The notes under the pieces are model-generated. The model was not told where the DNA came from and made no database searches. It worked only from the letters and a program-made list of their open reading frames with translations. From assembly GCA_963971285.1 (NCBI GenBank), contig OZ020258.1, positions 14,218,614 to 14,282,613 on the forward strand: a stretch of DNA of 64,000 nt, read 5' to 3'. The stretch's first letter is position 1. Each line of letters begins with the position of its first letter. Positions 31,901 through 41,105 of the stretch are shown in pieces. Source of the DNA: Astropecten irregularis (Eukaryota; Echinodermata; Asteroidea; Paxillosida; Astropectinidae). The position numbers and the translations under genes are program-made.

Positions 31901-33792
31901 GTGGATAGAACGTCTACGAGCACTCAGAATAAACGTCTGTGCCTGTGTATATTAAAAGAAACACCAAGGCCCACTTATATATGCCATGCATTATGCATGG
32001 ATAACCACATTCATTATATTGAATTTCAGTACTCAGCCTGGGTTGGCATAGCGCTAAGCGGCGCTCAAATAACACCATGATTTAATTAGCTTTTTTTTGG
32101 TCGGTTTCCCGAGACTGGATGATCTCCGTGGCAATATGGTCACAACAAAGGGTCACGTCACTGACAAACAGCAAGCATAATTATGCCGCCGTTCACTTTT
32201 ATTTGCATGAAATATTTCTGCAATATTGAAGGGGTACAAAATGGAGAAAAGCCAGTCATTTTCATGAAAAAAAACCCGATAACATTTCTGGGCTAAATTT
32301 ATACTTTATAGGTCGTTCTTTTAGATTAGCCAGTCCAAATTTATGAAATTTATCTTTTATGTTTCTGGTCGTTCTTTCTTTCTTTATTTAGCTAGAAACT
32401 GATTAGGGATAGGAAGTCTAATTAAAACAATTGGTGTCGGTCTGTCTGTAAGTCTGTTTGTCCATCTATGCGTCTTGCAGTATCGTCGCACTTAGTGAAG
32501 AGGCATCAAAAGTCTTCCTAATAATTCCCAGCCAATATTGTTTTGAATAAAGTTCATCTTTATGCCATTGTCCCTTTTACCTCATATTTTCTCCACTCTG
32601 CTTTAAACAGGGATACGTTTCATTGTACAATTAATTATTGAAGTGAAGTTTGGCAATTGGACTCTTTCGATGTATAATAAAGATGTCTTATTATAGAAAT
32701 ATTATTTTTGTATTACTTTAGGCTGTTCAAGTCAGGAGATTGGCGTGCAACATGCAATACCCAGTACTCCATTGAATGGACAAGAGACAGGATTGCGTGT
32801 CAAGGAACAGGTGTGAACGGTGTGATGCTGTCAGGTCCATGGAATTGGAATCTGCGCGATGATTTTTGTTCATCTCTGAATATTTCTGATCTTGACTTCT
32901 TCGTTGCCGTTGCCAACTGCCTGAAGCCATCTGATTGGCCTAATGGAGGTATGAATCACATCATTTTTGATGTAAAGAAATGTTTGCATTCCTGATAGTG
33001 GACACGGTGAATGAATGCATGATTAAGAAAGAGCCCAGCATCGACAATTTTCAAAATACCCACATTGACGATATGAGCTATTGCATAATGCCGCCCTCCG
33101 ACATCTAGTACTACTATTCCTACAGTCCGGAGTTATACATTGTACTACATACAGTGTATTACTCATGATACTCATCTGATGCCAATACAATTCCCAGTTC
33201 TTAAAGTTTCAGAAAAAAGTACAGTAATGTTCTTGTATGGACTGGCATACGCAATATAGGCTAAGTAAGAAATGGTGTCATTCAGGTTTTTTTTTTTTTT
33301 TTACCATTCTTATAAGGAGTGTTGGTAGAGGGCGTATGCTCAACCGATGCCAGCTGGGGAGAAATATCACCTGATACATGTGGGATGTCAGCGAATGTCC
33401 GCGTCAATATATCGGTCATCTTCGATCCATCTAGTGACAACTACGGCACATTTGTCCTGTCTTGCCTCAATGATGACACTGACGAATGGATCGCCCATGA
33501 ATGGTAAACTATTTTGATATACTCCTCGAGTGCTCAATCACCCAGAATGGAAATGAATGTCAAGCACCTTATCTTCGAACAGCAATATTCTTGGATGTCT
33601 GTCAAGCAACTGATAAAGTTTGCGAGAACAAACGAATTGATGCATTAATTCAATGCGCGATCCACCATGGTATTAGCGGATTCTAACTTTTGATGTTTTC
33701 ATGGAATGAAATAATCGTTTTAATCTCACTTCCTTCTCTCTTCCCTCCCATACAGGTCAGAAGATCAAATGCGCTTATGGATCACGAACTAA
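25985..33792 (+). CDS. Secreted EGF-containing protein of unknown family, multi-exon
   Basis: Seven exons fit one reading frame: 25985 (or 26046)-26144, 29215-29301, 30514-30639, 31171-31261, 32722-32948, 33317-33503 and 33756-33792 (TAA). Phases agree at every junction (1,1,1,2,1,2). The first two carry truncated EGF-like modules, then come Cys-containing segments with no family I know. Total about 270 codons. The start at 25985 gives a weak signal peptide (NLATLSLMFIAS); alternatively 26046 is an internal acceptor and the true first exon lies upstream. Donor of exon 3 is the weakest point. AATAAA at 34497 would end the transcript. Introns contain several small elements and SINE pieces. The overall pattern suggests an extracellular protein; function unknown. 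Confidence 0.6.
26046..26144 (+). CDS. Exon with EGF-like module 1
   Basis: 99 nt, phase 1-1 if the acceptor TTCATCGCGTCAG is used; donor GTAAAT. Reads DPCVSSPCQNSGTCQKQGEC then LMHLYTGADYETH. The first four EGF cysteines are in place with the usual PCQN-GTC core; the last two, which close the third disulfide, are absent (Met/His and Tyr stand there). Confidence 0.65.
27060..27264 (+). mobile_element. ATCATACTTTGGT-type MITE, right half, copy g
   Basis: TTTTAAAAGATCAAAAATAA, AAAAAGTGGGCACCGTATGC, then CCAAAGTATGATACTACCTT. The left half is missing; it starts after a CAAACAAACAAACAAACC run. Confidence 0.7.
27340..28200. repeat. TAGGCCTA-rich stretch
   Basis: The self-complementary words TAGGCCTA, TAGGCC and CCTAGG occur more than twenty times in 860 bp, both inside a MITE and in the DNA after it, with other CTAGTACTAGTAG-type inverted words. 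No gene. Confidence 0.7.
27402..27895 (-). mobile_element. ATCATACTTTGGT-type MITE, copy h, with added TAGGCC sequence
   Basis: Inverse copy running from TTTTTAAAGGTAGCC to ATACCAAAGTATGAT. Its termini and a site near 27740 have gained AGGCCTA/TAGGGCC pieces, lengthening it to about 490 bp. Confidence 0.65.
28448..28696 (+). mobile_element. GGGCCAATTTCATAAAAC-type MITE, copy 1
   Basis: Termini GGGCCAATTTCATAAAACTG and CAGTTTTATGAAATTGGCCC are exact inverses, 248 bp apart, continuing as TTAAGCACAA. A second copy in opposite orientation is at 58028-58267. No gene. Confidence 0.9.
29215..29301 (+). CDS. Exon with EGF-like module 2
   Basis: 87 nt between ATCTCCCAATCATAG and GTAATG, phase 1-1. 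Reads PCDPNPCQPGGTCHVNA then EGFYCQYYG: C-x4-C-x5-C and FYC as in EGF, ending before the fifth cysteine; the next exon begins with GSCQ, which could supply it. Confidence 0.7.
29551..29645 (-). repeat. tRNA-derived SINE fragment
   Basis: On the minus strand a box-B-like GGTTCGAATCCCGTTC is followed by a tail with CTTTGTTTACTTTTCAATG, the same tail as the SINE at 40270-40372. The box A half is degenerate. Confidence 0.6.
29684..29990. repeat. Poly-G/poly-C and poly-A runs
   Basis: One G run and three C runs of 13-19 bases with an A run, near 29690, 29735, 29910 and 29965. The exact run lengths in an assembly are unreliable. Confidence 0.9.
30030..30085 (+). repeat. tRNA-derived SINE fragment, opposite orientation
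   Basis: GTCGCAGGTCCGAATCCGAC is a box-B-like piece followed by TTTGTCTTTGTTCATCG, the tail of the same SINE family as 29551-29645 but on the other strand. Confidence 0.55.
30092..30424 (+). mobile_element. ATCATACTTTGGT-type MITE, copy i
   Basis: TTTAAAGGTAGTATCATACT start and CTCAAAGTATGATACTATCT end: both termini kept, 333 bp, inserted right after the SINE piece and 90 bp before exon 3. Confidence 0.85.
30514..30639 (+). CDS. Exon 3 of the EGF-containing gene
   Basis: Acceptor CTCCTTCGTGCAG is strong. Reads SCQAIVDAGTYSGRRAYG, IKPECDDTTTDPIQVC. Two donors are possible: GTATGT after 30615 (better consensus) or GTGATG after 30639. Only the second keeps the frame open into the next exon; the first gives a stop at the junction. 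Confidence 0.5.
31171..31261 (+). CDS. Exon 4 of the EGF-containing gene
   Basis: 91 nt, phase 1 to 2, between AAAGGTAG and GTGAAC. Reads LGINFTCTTDTNIVPC then IVCLTDGYGNTWMR. Its phase-2 end fits exactly the phase-2 start of the next exon. It lies directly before the GGTTGGTCAGT array. Acceptor context is weak in pyrimidines. Confidence 0.5.
31290..31825. repeat. TTGGTTGGTCAG tandem repeat
   Basis: Irregular mix of TTGG and TTGGTCAG words over 530 bp, with a higher-order block containing TCAGTAATTGGTTGGTTAGT repeated near 31480, 31648 and 31773. Frames on both strands stay open but are repeat by-products. Confidence 0.95.
31830..32700. other. Intronic DNA without recognised feature
   Basis: Between exons 4 and 5 of the EGF-containing gene. 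No domain and no clear inverted ends seen. Confidence 0.4.
32722..32948 (+). CDS. Exon 5 of the EGF-containing gene
   Basis: 227 nt between TATTACTTTAG and GTATGA. Reads LFKSGDWRATCNTQYSIEW, RIACQGTGVNGVMLSGPWN, DDFCSSLNISDLDFF, VANCLKPSDWPNG. Four cysteines, several tryptophans and an N-glycosylation site (NIS). The open frame through 227 nt and the exact splice sites make this one of the best-supported exons. No known domain recognised. Confidence 0.7.
33317..33503 (+). CDS. Exon 6 of the EGF-containing gene
   Basis: 187 nt, phase 1 to 2, between TTATAAG and GTAAAC. Reads VLVEGVCSTDASWGEISP, TCGMSANVRVNISVIFDP, TFVLSCLNDDTDEW. Three cysteines. The alternating hydrophobic pattern suggests a beta-rich extracellular domain. 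The last exon (33756-33792, after CCCTCCCATACAG) adds 11 codons ending MRLWITN and TAA. Confidence 0.7.
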
Positions 33793-34496
33793 ATGACATC
33801 ACACCTTGAGAATGCAACACTCACGAAAGACAAGAAAGAAGACCAACAAACTCAGCTCAAAAATTCAATCATTTCCGCTGAATTGCAATGGAGGAAAAAC
33901 CCTCAACGCCTTGACCGTACATTAAACGAAGAGTTCAACGAATTCGGCAATAATACATATGTCAGAATTCCTGTCAATTTAACATATCTATTTATCATCC
34001 CCAATTTGTGAAAGTTGCAGACCAAAGCTCATCTTTGACAAACGTTTGAATATATTTTGAACTACACGTTCATTTTGGATGTATTTTCAAATACAAGATC
34101 ATTTGTTATGTGTTTTAAACTTGAAGAACATTTTTGATGTATTTTCAAAGCACTTAAAAGTTAATTTTGATGTATTGTGGCACCAAAGTTGTAAATATGG
34201 TGTGTCCGTTTTAGTAAAATGAGTTATTCCTTATACTGTGAATTTTAAAAGTCAGTCAATCCAGTGCAACACAACTCTTAATATTACAGAAATGCAAAAT
34301 GTTACAATCATATTATTAAAGATATTTTGCAAATCGGTACGGAACAAAACAAAATTAAGCCTCTCTTTTAACAAACAAATAAATTCATAAATTAATCAAA
34401 ACAAATAAACAAATCTCTTGTTTTTAAGAATTTCCCTTCAATATTCTTAGATTTCAGCGATTGTTTTTCCTTTCAATTATTTAACCTAATCTTTCC

Positions 34497-34502
34497 AATA
34501 AA
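34497..34502 (+). promoter_or_regulatory. Possible polyadenylation signal
   Basis: AATAAA about 700 bp after the TAA at 33790; fits as 3' end of the EGF-containing gene. Other A-rich hexamers occur nearby, so this is a guess by position. Confidence 0.3.
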
Positions 34503-34599
34503 GCAGATTCAAAACGTTGTAAATTCCAAGGATGGCATTCAAAAAAAGTTTTAAAAAGTGATTACCTCTCTCCCTCAAGTGCAGGAATATACGGAGAAT

Positions 34600-35400
34600 C
34601 ATGAACTGTTTTCTGCAAGACGTATGCATATGAACAATCATGATTATTACCGTGTAAATTAATTATGTTTGCATTTCATTTTACTAATAGCGCCACTATG
34701 CATCAGCTCGTAGCAATAAGGATTCATCAGTGTTGTTGACAGTTATAACAGAATTTGATTTAGATTCACAACCGTCCACTCAATGGCATTTCTGTGTCGA
34801 TTACTAATTGATATTTCGTTTTACGAGACCTCTTTAGCATCTGAAGTTCATTTATTGAGGTCACAGGACCAAAGGACAAAGACCAAAGGATAGAAAACAA
34901 TGAGTTTAAAGGGTTACACTTTGATTATAGAATATTGACTGATTAATTATGATTTCTTCACACTGTTGACTATTGCAAATGAAGGAAAACATCCATATGA
35001 CTATAGTCTCATTAGTTTAATTAGCTGTAATTAAATATTTGATATTGCAATAATGTGGTCAAGTTATGTACATCAATATTTTGATAAGTCATTTTGCACT
35101 TATTAGTATAGATCCATATCATCATATTCAATTGTAACATTGTACAAATTGCACAATTTTAATTCGTTTTATCACTTCAAGATAAAATTCATTATTCTAG
35201 TTAGCAGAAACACACCTTATGCATGCTAACGTGGCGTGTGCGGTCCAAAGGTCGCTCTATAGCGCGCCGCGTTAATGATTTATAGGAGAGTATTTACTAT
35301 TTTTGTCCATACCTGTAGATGGCAAAAAAGCCTCCAGCCCACTAGCTCTGGCTGTCTATGCAATATGGCGGCGGGCGATCAGCTGATGTGCTCGATGTAT
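34600..35400. other. No gene seen
   Basis: AT-rich; no recognised coding, RNA or inverted-repeat feature before the virus-like cassette. Confidence 0.4.
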
Positions 35401-35424
35401 GAAAAAGGTTGAAGCAACCACATT

Positions 35425-36026
35425 TTATTTCGATGTCGGTTGGCCAGCAGCGAGCTCTTTCATTATTGAGGCCCGGGCCTCGGCCATGAGCTCGTTCTTT
35501 GACGCTTCTCGAGCAGCTTCGCGAGTTTTTTCTGAATATTGGCCTTCATTTGGCCATATCTTTCTACCTCGTCGAGTACGAGCTTGAACTCCTCGGGGAG
35601 ATGTGCCCATCGCTAAGCGCTTTTGAAATTATATCCGTCACGCTGTTGAGCTTAGATAGGGCGAGGACGTGAATCTCGTCGTGTTTCTTGGCTTTTACTA
35701 GAAGCCGCCTGGAGACGTATTTTCCAGCAATTCCGGCCAGGCCGCAAACGAGTGCAGCCGCCTCGAGCGCAACGACAACGGGTGCGGCTATGATAGTGGA
35801 GAGCAGGCCTACACCCGCCGCACCCATTCCCAGACTAGATGCGACCAATACTGTGTCAACACCATCAACGACGTTGATAGCTCTTCGGTATTTTTTGTAT
35901 AGCTTGGCTCTTTCATCTCTCTCGCGTTCTAGGCGTCGCTCGAGGTTGCGGATTTCAGTAAGACGAAAGCTGGACCCCTCGTCTTGCTCGGGTAGCGTAG
36001 GATATATATTTTTTTTTCTTAGGCAT
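35425..36026 (-). pseudogene. Virus-like cassette: coiled-coil/membrane protein gene (broken)
   Basis: Starts at an ATG at 36026 that overlaps the stop of the upstream gene by 8 bases (ATGCCTAA). Frameshifts follow in an A-run near 36015 and twice near 35500-35610. In order, the pieces show a basic start, a charged helix (ERRLERERDE), a Gly/Ala-rich double membrane segment (GAAGVGLLSTIIAAPVV, ALVCGLAGIAG), then KAKKHDEIHVLALSKLN and a helical C-terminus. I know this layout as a protein that recurs in invertebrate genomes next to the gene type at 36.0-37.5 kb, probably in endogenous DNA-virus or Polinton-like elements. That assignment is from memory and is not certain. Confidence 0.55.
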
Positions 36027-36699
36027 TTTCTCGAATCTCAAGAACTGCGATGATGGGTCTCTGACGGTTCCTCAATACCATACCTTCTTCATCAAACACA
36101 CGTATTCAATTGGTGTATACTGTATATCCAACTTCTATTTTTTTATACATGGGGTTTGGAGGGGTTATGTCTATAATACCACCGGATGCGGCTGGGACTA
36201 TCGCAAGCAGGGTCGAGTTAGCACTATCAACACGATTAAAGCTGGTTGCGAGTTGGTCGAGATAAATATAAAACCACTTGTAGGGAAGAATTTGTACCGG
36301 CTTGTCTCCTGCATATTTCCCACCAATCCAGCCTTTTTTGTCAATAACAAGAATCCTGCGTTAATCTTTACTGAGTTTTATCTCGATATCATCTAGGATA
36401 GTTAAAACAACCATACCAGTTGGCTTGTTTATTTCGAGCGTTAAACTAGGAACCGCTTCTATGAAGATTTTTTATAGATCTTCAAAGGTATATAACCCAT
36501 GTGGAACCCCAATCTTATCATCGACAGTAGGTCTAGCCCTAGAGCGAAGCATAACTTCAGCCGATGAACTCACGTTTTCATAACCAACCTCATAATGGAG
36601 TTCTCGGAGGGCGACATAGAGCTTACCGCTTGTATTGTCTACAGGTGAATGAAGAGTCGTAGCTTTTTCATTTTGTAGTTGAGTCAGTGTAATAAACAT
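36019..36699 (-). pseudogene. Virus-like cassette: F54H12.2-like protein, duplicate copy
   Basis: A degraded second copy of the gene at 36770-37455. The first 75 codons (36699-36472) remain open with DNTSGKLYVALRELHYEVG; the rest is in shifting frames with stops down to the shared end EIRENA and TAA at 36019. Length and order match the first copy. The block between the two, 36700-36757, holds a remnant of the start of the plus-strand gene (MASPFQFNS then TAG), so the tandem duplication included the divergent gene start. Confidence 0.6.
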
Positions 36700-36769
36700 G
36701 ATTTTATTATGGCGTCACCGTTTCAGTTTAATAGCTAGGACTGCGGCGCTGTCGGTAGCTTAGGCATTT

Positions 36770-37455
36770 TCTCGAATCTCAAGAACTGCGGTTATGGTGT
36801 TGTTATGGGGTTTTACTATCATACCGTCTTCATCTAACACACGTATATTCAATTGATGTATGTGCCCGGTTTTTATTTTTTTTATATATGGGGTATGGAG
36901 GGGTTATGGCTACAACACCACCAGCTGCGGTTGGGATGATCGCAAACAGGGTCGAGGGAGCACCATCAACATAATTAGAGCTGGTCGAGAGTTGGTCGAG
37001 ATAAATATAAATCGACTTGGGGAGGGGAATTAAAGATTTTACCGGTCTGGCTCCCTTGAATCTTCCAACAAACCCACCAATAACATCAAAGCCCAGAGCC
37101 TGGAGTAAATCATGACTGAAAACTATACGGTCATAGGATGAACCACTTGGGATATTGAGTGTGACCAGACCAGTTTCCTTATTCATACCGAGCGTTAGAC
37201 CGGTCATCGCGTCCATTATAAATGATGATAGCCGTTCAAACGTATACAACCCAGGAGGAAACGTAATCGTATATCTATCATCATTATCATCATTAACCGA
37301 TCTCCACAAATGTTCAGCCAATGAGCCCACGTTTTCATAGCCAACCTCATAATGGAGTTCTCGGAGAGCGACATGGAGCTTGCCGCTTGTATTATCTAAG
37401 GCGAATGGAGAGTCGTATTTTTTCCATTTTGAAGTTGAGTCAGTGTTATAAACAT
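36770..37455 (-). pseudogene. Virus-like cassette: F54H12.2-like, possibly capsid-related protein
   Basis: Long open frame (to 36830) with DNTSGKLHVALRELHYEVG near the start, FPPGLYTFERLSSFI, a beta-rich middle (ETGLVTLNIPSG), LLQALGF and a tail block that continues in another frame to EIRENA and TAA at 36770. The natural start by comparison with the duplicate is the ATG at 37455; a shift in an A-run near 37420 puts the 5' codons out of frame. The protein type is widespread in invertebrate genomes in virus-like elements; a structural (capsid-associated) role is my inference. Confidence 0.6.
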
Positions 37456-37470
37456 GACTGTACATGTATA

Positions 37471-38064
37471 ATGGCGTCACCATTTAAGTTTAATAGCGAT
37501 GCGCAGTACCAGCCTGGGGTGCAGGCCGGCGCGGGGAGTGCGCCGCAACTCGTCGAAGCCCACGTTCAGATACTACGGGCGAGCATTCCCGGCGAGTTCG
37601 ACAAATGGTTCGAGGCGCAGTACCTCGACGTGTTTAAAAAGTATCGTCTGCCGCGGGTGAAATCGGACAAAGTTGTCAAGGATTGGAGTTCAAGCCCGAT
37701 GAAATTTTTGCAAAACAAAGTCAACTTTGCAGCGTGGTGCGCTACAACAGGGTGTGGTGTCTCTCTAGAGGACCATATCAACTCTGACCTTGAAGAGCTG
37801 CAAGTGCCCCTCCCACAGGACGACACGTGGGATGCCTTTGACACCCCATACAACCAGAGGGCGTATGAACGAATATGCGCGGAGTTTGGTATCTCTCCAC
37901 ACACAGACTGGCGACAAAAACTTAGCGAAAATAATGGGCTTGGAACGCCATATCACTGGTATTATGGAAAGGTGCGATCTATCAAACAAGTGAGTGACAT
38001 GATGAGAAATATCATTGAACCAAGCAAACGCCTGGCGTCAAACACATATCGGAAAGACCTCATG
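37471..38064 (+). pseudogene. Virus-like cassette: divergent gene, 3' end lost
   Basis: Starts MASPFKFNSDAQYQ only 15 bases from the divergent start at 37455. About 198 codons are open with charged helical segments, e.g. ILRASIPGEFDKWFEAQYL and SSPMKFLQNKVNFAAW. I recognise no domain but have the impression of a family that accompanies the other cassette genes. After about 38064 the frame runs on to 38184 through what is the antisense of another gene fragment, so the true 3' end was replaced by an inverted piece. Confidence 0.5.
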
Positions 38065-38240
38065 TCATTTTCAGCAGGGTCGCCTATAAACCCAGTCTCT
38101 TCTTCATCAGGGCTGCGCAACTCCTCAGGGTTACCAAAATCGTCCATTTCAAAGCCACCTTCTGCCATGTTGGTTGAAGCCTGAAAGAACCGCTCGGGAT
38201 CAAAGGCATCCGAAAGAGCGTAGTTGTAACCAACAACCAT
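38000..38240 (-). pseudogene. Virus-like cassette: short acidic protein fragment
   Basis: The minus frame reads GYNYALSDAFDPERFFQ, MAEGGFEMDDFG and RSPDEEETGFIGDP, a natural-looking acidic segment, whereas the opposite frame is a low-complexity shadow. No start or stop can be assigned. It meets the divergent gene tail to tail at about 38064. Confidence 0.4.
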
Positions 38241-38246
38241 CGACCC

Positions 38247-38331
38247 GGATCATCAGCTCCTTGTCCGCTTTCCCAACCTCTCTGATCAAGATGTGATTGT
38301 TCCTGCCACTGGTCTTAACTTAGGACGGGTC
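38247..38331 (+). pseudogene. Virus-like cassette: fragment of another structural-type protein
   Basis: The plus strand reads DPDHQLLVRFPNLSDQDVI before a stop at 38329. I associate this motif with a conserved protein in the same invertebrate elements, likely structural; only about 28 codons remain, out of frame with anything upstream. Confidence 0.4.
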
Positions 38332-39173
38332 TGAGGGTCATCTTATCTGCACGAACACGTAGGCCTACATATTAAATACTGAAAAGCAACAATTAATGGC
38401 GCTTACGCTTCTTGCCGTGTACTCGCGACTCGGCGGGCGGGGAGGTATAACATACGTAGCCCTAGGCTAGGCGAGTTAATATTCCGTGACCGGAGAATCC
38501 ACTCGATAGTTTAAAATGACGAGGAAAACGTAGCGGATGGTCTATTGTTTGACAGGGATTATTTGCATATGAATTTTAGCTTGTCATCCATGTGAGTACG
38601 TTACGAGTTAGCAGATATTTTATTTCAGCAGACGAAAACTTTTCGCCGGAACAACAACCAATCAGCCAGCTTGAGTTTACGTGCTTGACTTCATTCATGC
38701 TGCGCGCGCACCACAAGCATAAAACAACGGCTGTTGCACGCATTCGCTCCAATTGAATCAAGTAAACATGGTGCAGCCGTTGTATTTGGAAAGGTCATCC
38801 TCGTCCAATAAATTACAATTTATTTATCAGCATAACAGACTGATCTTGCTTAAGACGTGTTTGGTGAAATCGGTCTCAGGACGCGTCATGGCTAAGATCG
38901 ATCTTACGGCTAGGACTCGTCCTAAGTCAAAAGATCGATCCTAAAATAAGACGAGTTTCGTGAAATCGGCCCCTGGACCTCCTCGAGCTACCCAGCTCTC
39001 GTGGCGGTTCATAGAGTTATATTAAGGAAACTAGAGGGCGCACCTTTGATTTGTCGCGTCACGAATTGAAGATTTGGCCGCCATTTTCTAAGGGGGCAGA
39101 AATGGGCATTCATGGGGTTATGTTTACGTTTCGCGTTTGGCTGTGACGTGTGTTTGCATTAATATGGCTTGAT

Positions 39174-39244
39174 ATGCCCAAAAATTGCGCAGCCTTTGGC
39201 TGCAGGAATCGGAGTAATAAGACCAACAACGTTTCATTTCATAA
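39174..39244 (+). CDS. THAP zinc-finger first exon of the P-like element
   Basis: Reads MPKNCAAFGCRNRSNKTNN then VSFHK to a GTGAGT donor, phase 2. C-x4-C, the following N-R and the SFH block are the N-terminal half of a THAP finger, the DNA-binding domain of P transposases. The intron sits at the same place and phase as in the element at 58846. The second half of the finger (C-x2-H) must be on a later exon, which I could not find. Confidence 0.7.
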
Positions 39245-39401
39245 GTGAGTAGTATTGCTTAGTCTAATCTAAATAGGCCTATCATTAAATTTAGTCGATT
39301 TTTCATGGAGTAAGAAGGGGTTAACGTTACTTTAATATTAAGTTAGGCCTATAAAAAGGCTATAGGAATTTGTGCTGCTATATTTTGTATTTTATTACTT
39401 A

Positions 39402-39592
39402 AGCCCACCGCACACTATACGATCCGACTACGACCCGACTGGTTTTTAGAAGGATCGCAAAGCATTCTGGCCATCAGAGTGGGTCTGCGACTGGGAACAA
39501 TAACGGTTAAGACTCCCAGAATGCTTTGCGATCCTTCCAAAAACCAGTCGGGTCCTAGTCGGAATGTCAGGTCGTATAGTGTGCGGTGGGCT
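39402..39592. mobile_element. Harbinger-type MITE
   Basis: AGCCCACCGCACACTATACG and CGTATAGTGTGCGGTGGGCT are exact inverted ends, with TTA on both sides (39399-39401, 39593-39595), the 3-bp target type of PIF/Harbinger elements. Inner arms (GGATCGCAAAGCATTCTGG and its inverse) extend the symmetry. 191 bp, no gene. Confidence 0.9.
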
Positions 39593-39894
39593 TTAGTCGA
39601 CTCTGGATCTGGATTTGGATCTGGATCTAGGTCTGGATGTTTACTCTGGCAAAGCTGGTTCCCGCATCATGTCAGAGGTTGAAATCATCCAGGTAACTTC
39701 AGGAAATGATCAAATAATGAAAGAAACAGGTCAGATCATCCTAGAAAAGTTGCCACCGGCACCTTCCTCATAGTGTTGCCACTTTACCGGCACAATGAAG
39801 CGGAACATCGCATGGACTACCGTATTTCATTCGTTGTAACTAATTCTTTTTTAAACTAACTTCTTTTTACAAATTTATTTTTACTTATTCCAGA

Positions 39895-40000
39895 TGCAAA
39901 ATTAAAGATAAGATACAAGATCCAAGTTTCAAGATCCAAGTTTCAAGATCCAAGTTTCAAGATTCAAGATCCAAGATCGACGTTTCAAGATGGAAGATTC
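39895..40000 (+). repeat. AAGATCCAAGTTTC short tandem repeat
   Basis: AAGATCCAAGTTTC recurs three times in a row from about 39928, with looser copies on both sides. No gene. Confidence 0.8.
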
Positions 40001-40269
40001 TTCAGGGCTACCACCACCAACAAAATGGCCCTTTTCAGGACCACCAAATCATCCCAAAAGAGATTTATATTCAAGTCTGTTGATTACTGCCAAAAGATGA
40101 AATTCATTTTCTTTTTTTCAATGTCATTTTTTAGCACTCTCCTTCAAGAATACAGGTCCAGATTTTAGGAATGGCGACATGACTCAAGATTCATGATGCA
40201 AGATGTCACTCAGATGCAAGATTTAAAGAAATAACTACTAACTAGATTTTACGAAAAAATGTATTGTCA

Positions 40270-40372
40270 TTGAAAAGTGAACAAAGAAAAATTGACTGGA
40301 GCGGGATTCAAACCGGTGACCTCCTGAATACCATACAGGCGCTCTACCAACTGAGCCTTCCAGCCCTACGTT
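40270..40372 (-). repeat. tRNA-derived SINE
   Basis: On the minus strand GGCTCAGTTGGTAGAGCGCC (box A region) is followed 30 bp on by ACCGGTTTGAATCCCGCTCC (box B), then TTTTTCTTTGTTCACTTTTC as tail. The anticodon arm does not fold as a normal tRNA, so it is a SINE head and not a functional tRNA gene. Confidence 0.7.
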
Positions 40373-40959
40373 GATGGTGTCTCTAATTATCTCTTGTTCA
40401 TCTCTTGTAGTCTATTATCTTTGTTCATTTGGCAGTGAGAAGGCATGAGAACGAACTTTACCACGAATATTATGAGTGCGAGTACCTGAGCACTTTTCCA
40501 TGAGTGCGAGTATGAGTACGAAAACAGGAATTGACAAAGTTCATCAATGTAAACACATAGGCCTAGTGAATCCTTGTACTGGTGAGCTAAAACAATTACC
40601 GGTACATAATTATAAAGTGTCTGTATTCATGGACATAGAGCTATGTACATGTAAAAATTGCTGAGATAACTTATGTACATTTTTAGCTTGTCAAAAAAGT
40701 TTGTTCTTTCCCAGTGTGTTGATCTTTCATATACTGTTTCGACATGTTAAATTAATTAACTGTGAAGAGCAAGTAATACTGTAAATAATTAGCTGTTTCG
40801 CAGTTCAGATAAAGGTGCACTTGCTTTTTGGCGAAGTGCTGCGAAGCAGTGCGAGTTAATATACCGACTTCCGTCTGTCTGTCCGTATGTCATTTTGGCC
40901 ACTCCAGAAGCATATTAGTTTGTCACGATTTATTTATTTAAATGTATATATAAAAACTG

Positions 40960-41105
40960 TTTTTTGTCAAAGAAATGCAGGTATTCGTGGGCAAAAATAT
41001 AAAGAAAGAAACAGCAACAGTCATCTGTGAAAATTTCCAGTGTCATAAGGTGACCATACTTTTGGAGAAAACAGTGGAAAAAATGCACACGGTATTTTAA
41101 TATAT
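40960..41105 (-). mobile_element. ATCATACTTTGGT-type MITE fragment, copy j
   Basis: TTTTTTGTCAAAGAAATGCAG, GTGGGCAAAAATATAAAG and CAGTCATCTGTGAAAATTTC; the rest is missing. Confidence 0.6.

Noticed and set aside
38576..38944. Frames in the DNA after the virus-like cassette
   Set aside because: No motif; the stretch carries GTGAAATCGG repeat ends and is more likely repeat DNA.
40270..40372. Functional tRNA gene on the minus strand
   Set aside because: Boxes A and B are present but the arms do not pair and the SINE tail follows.
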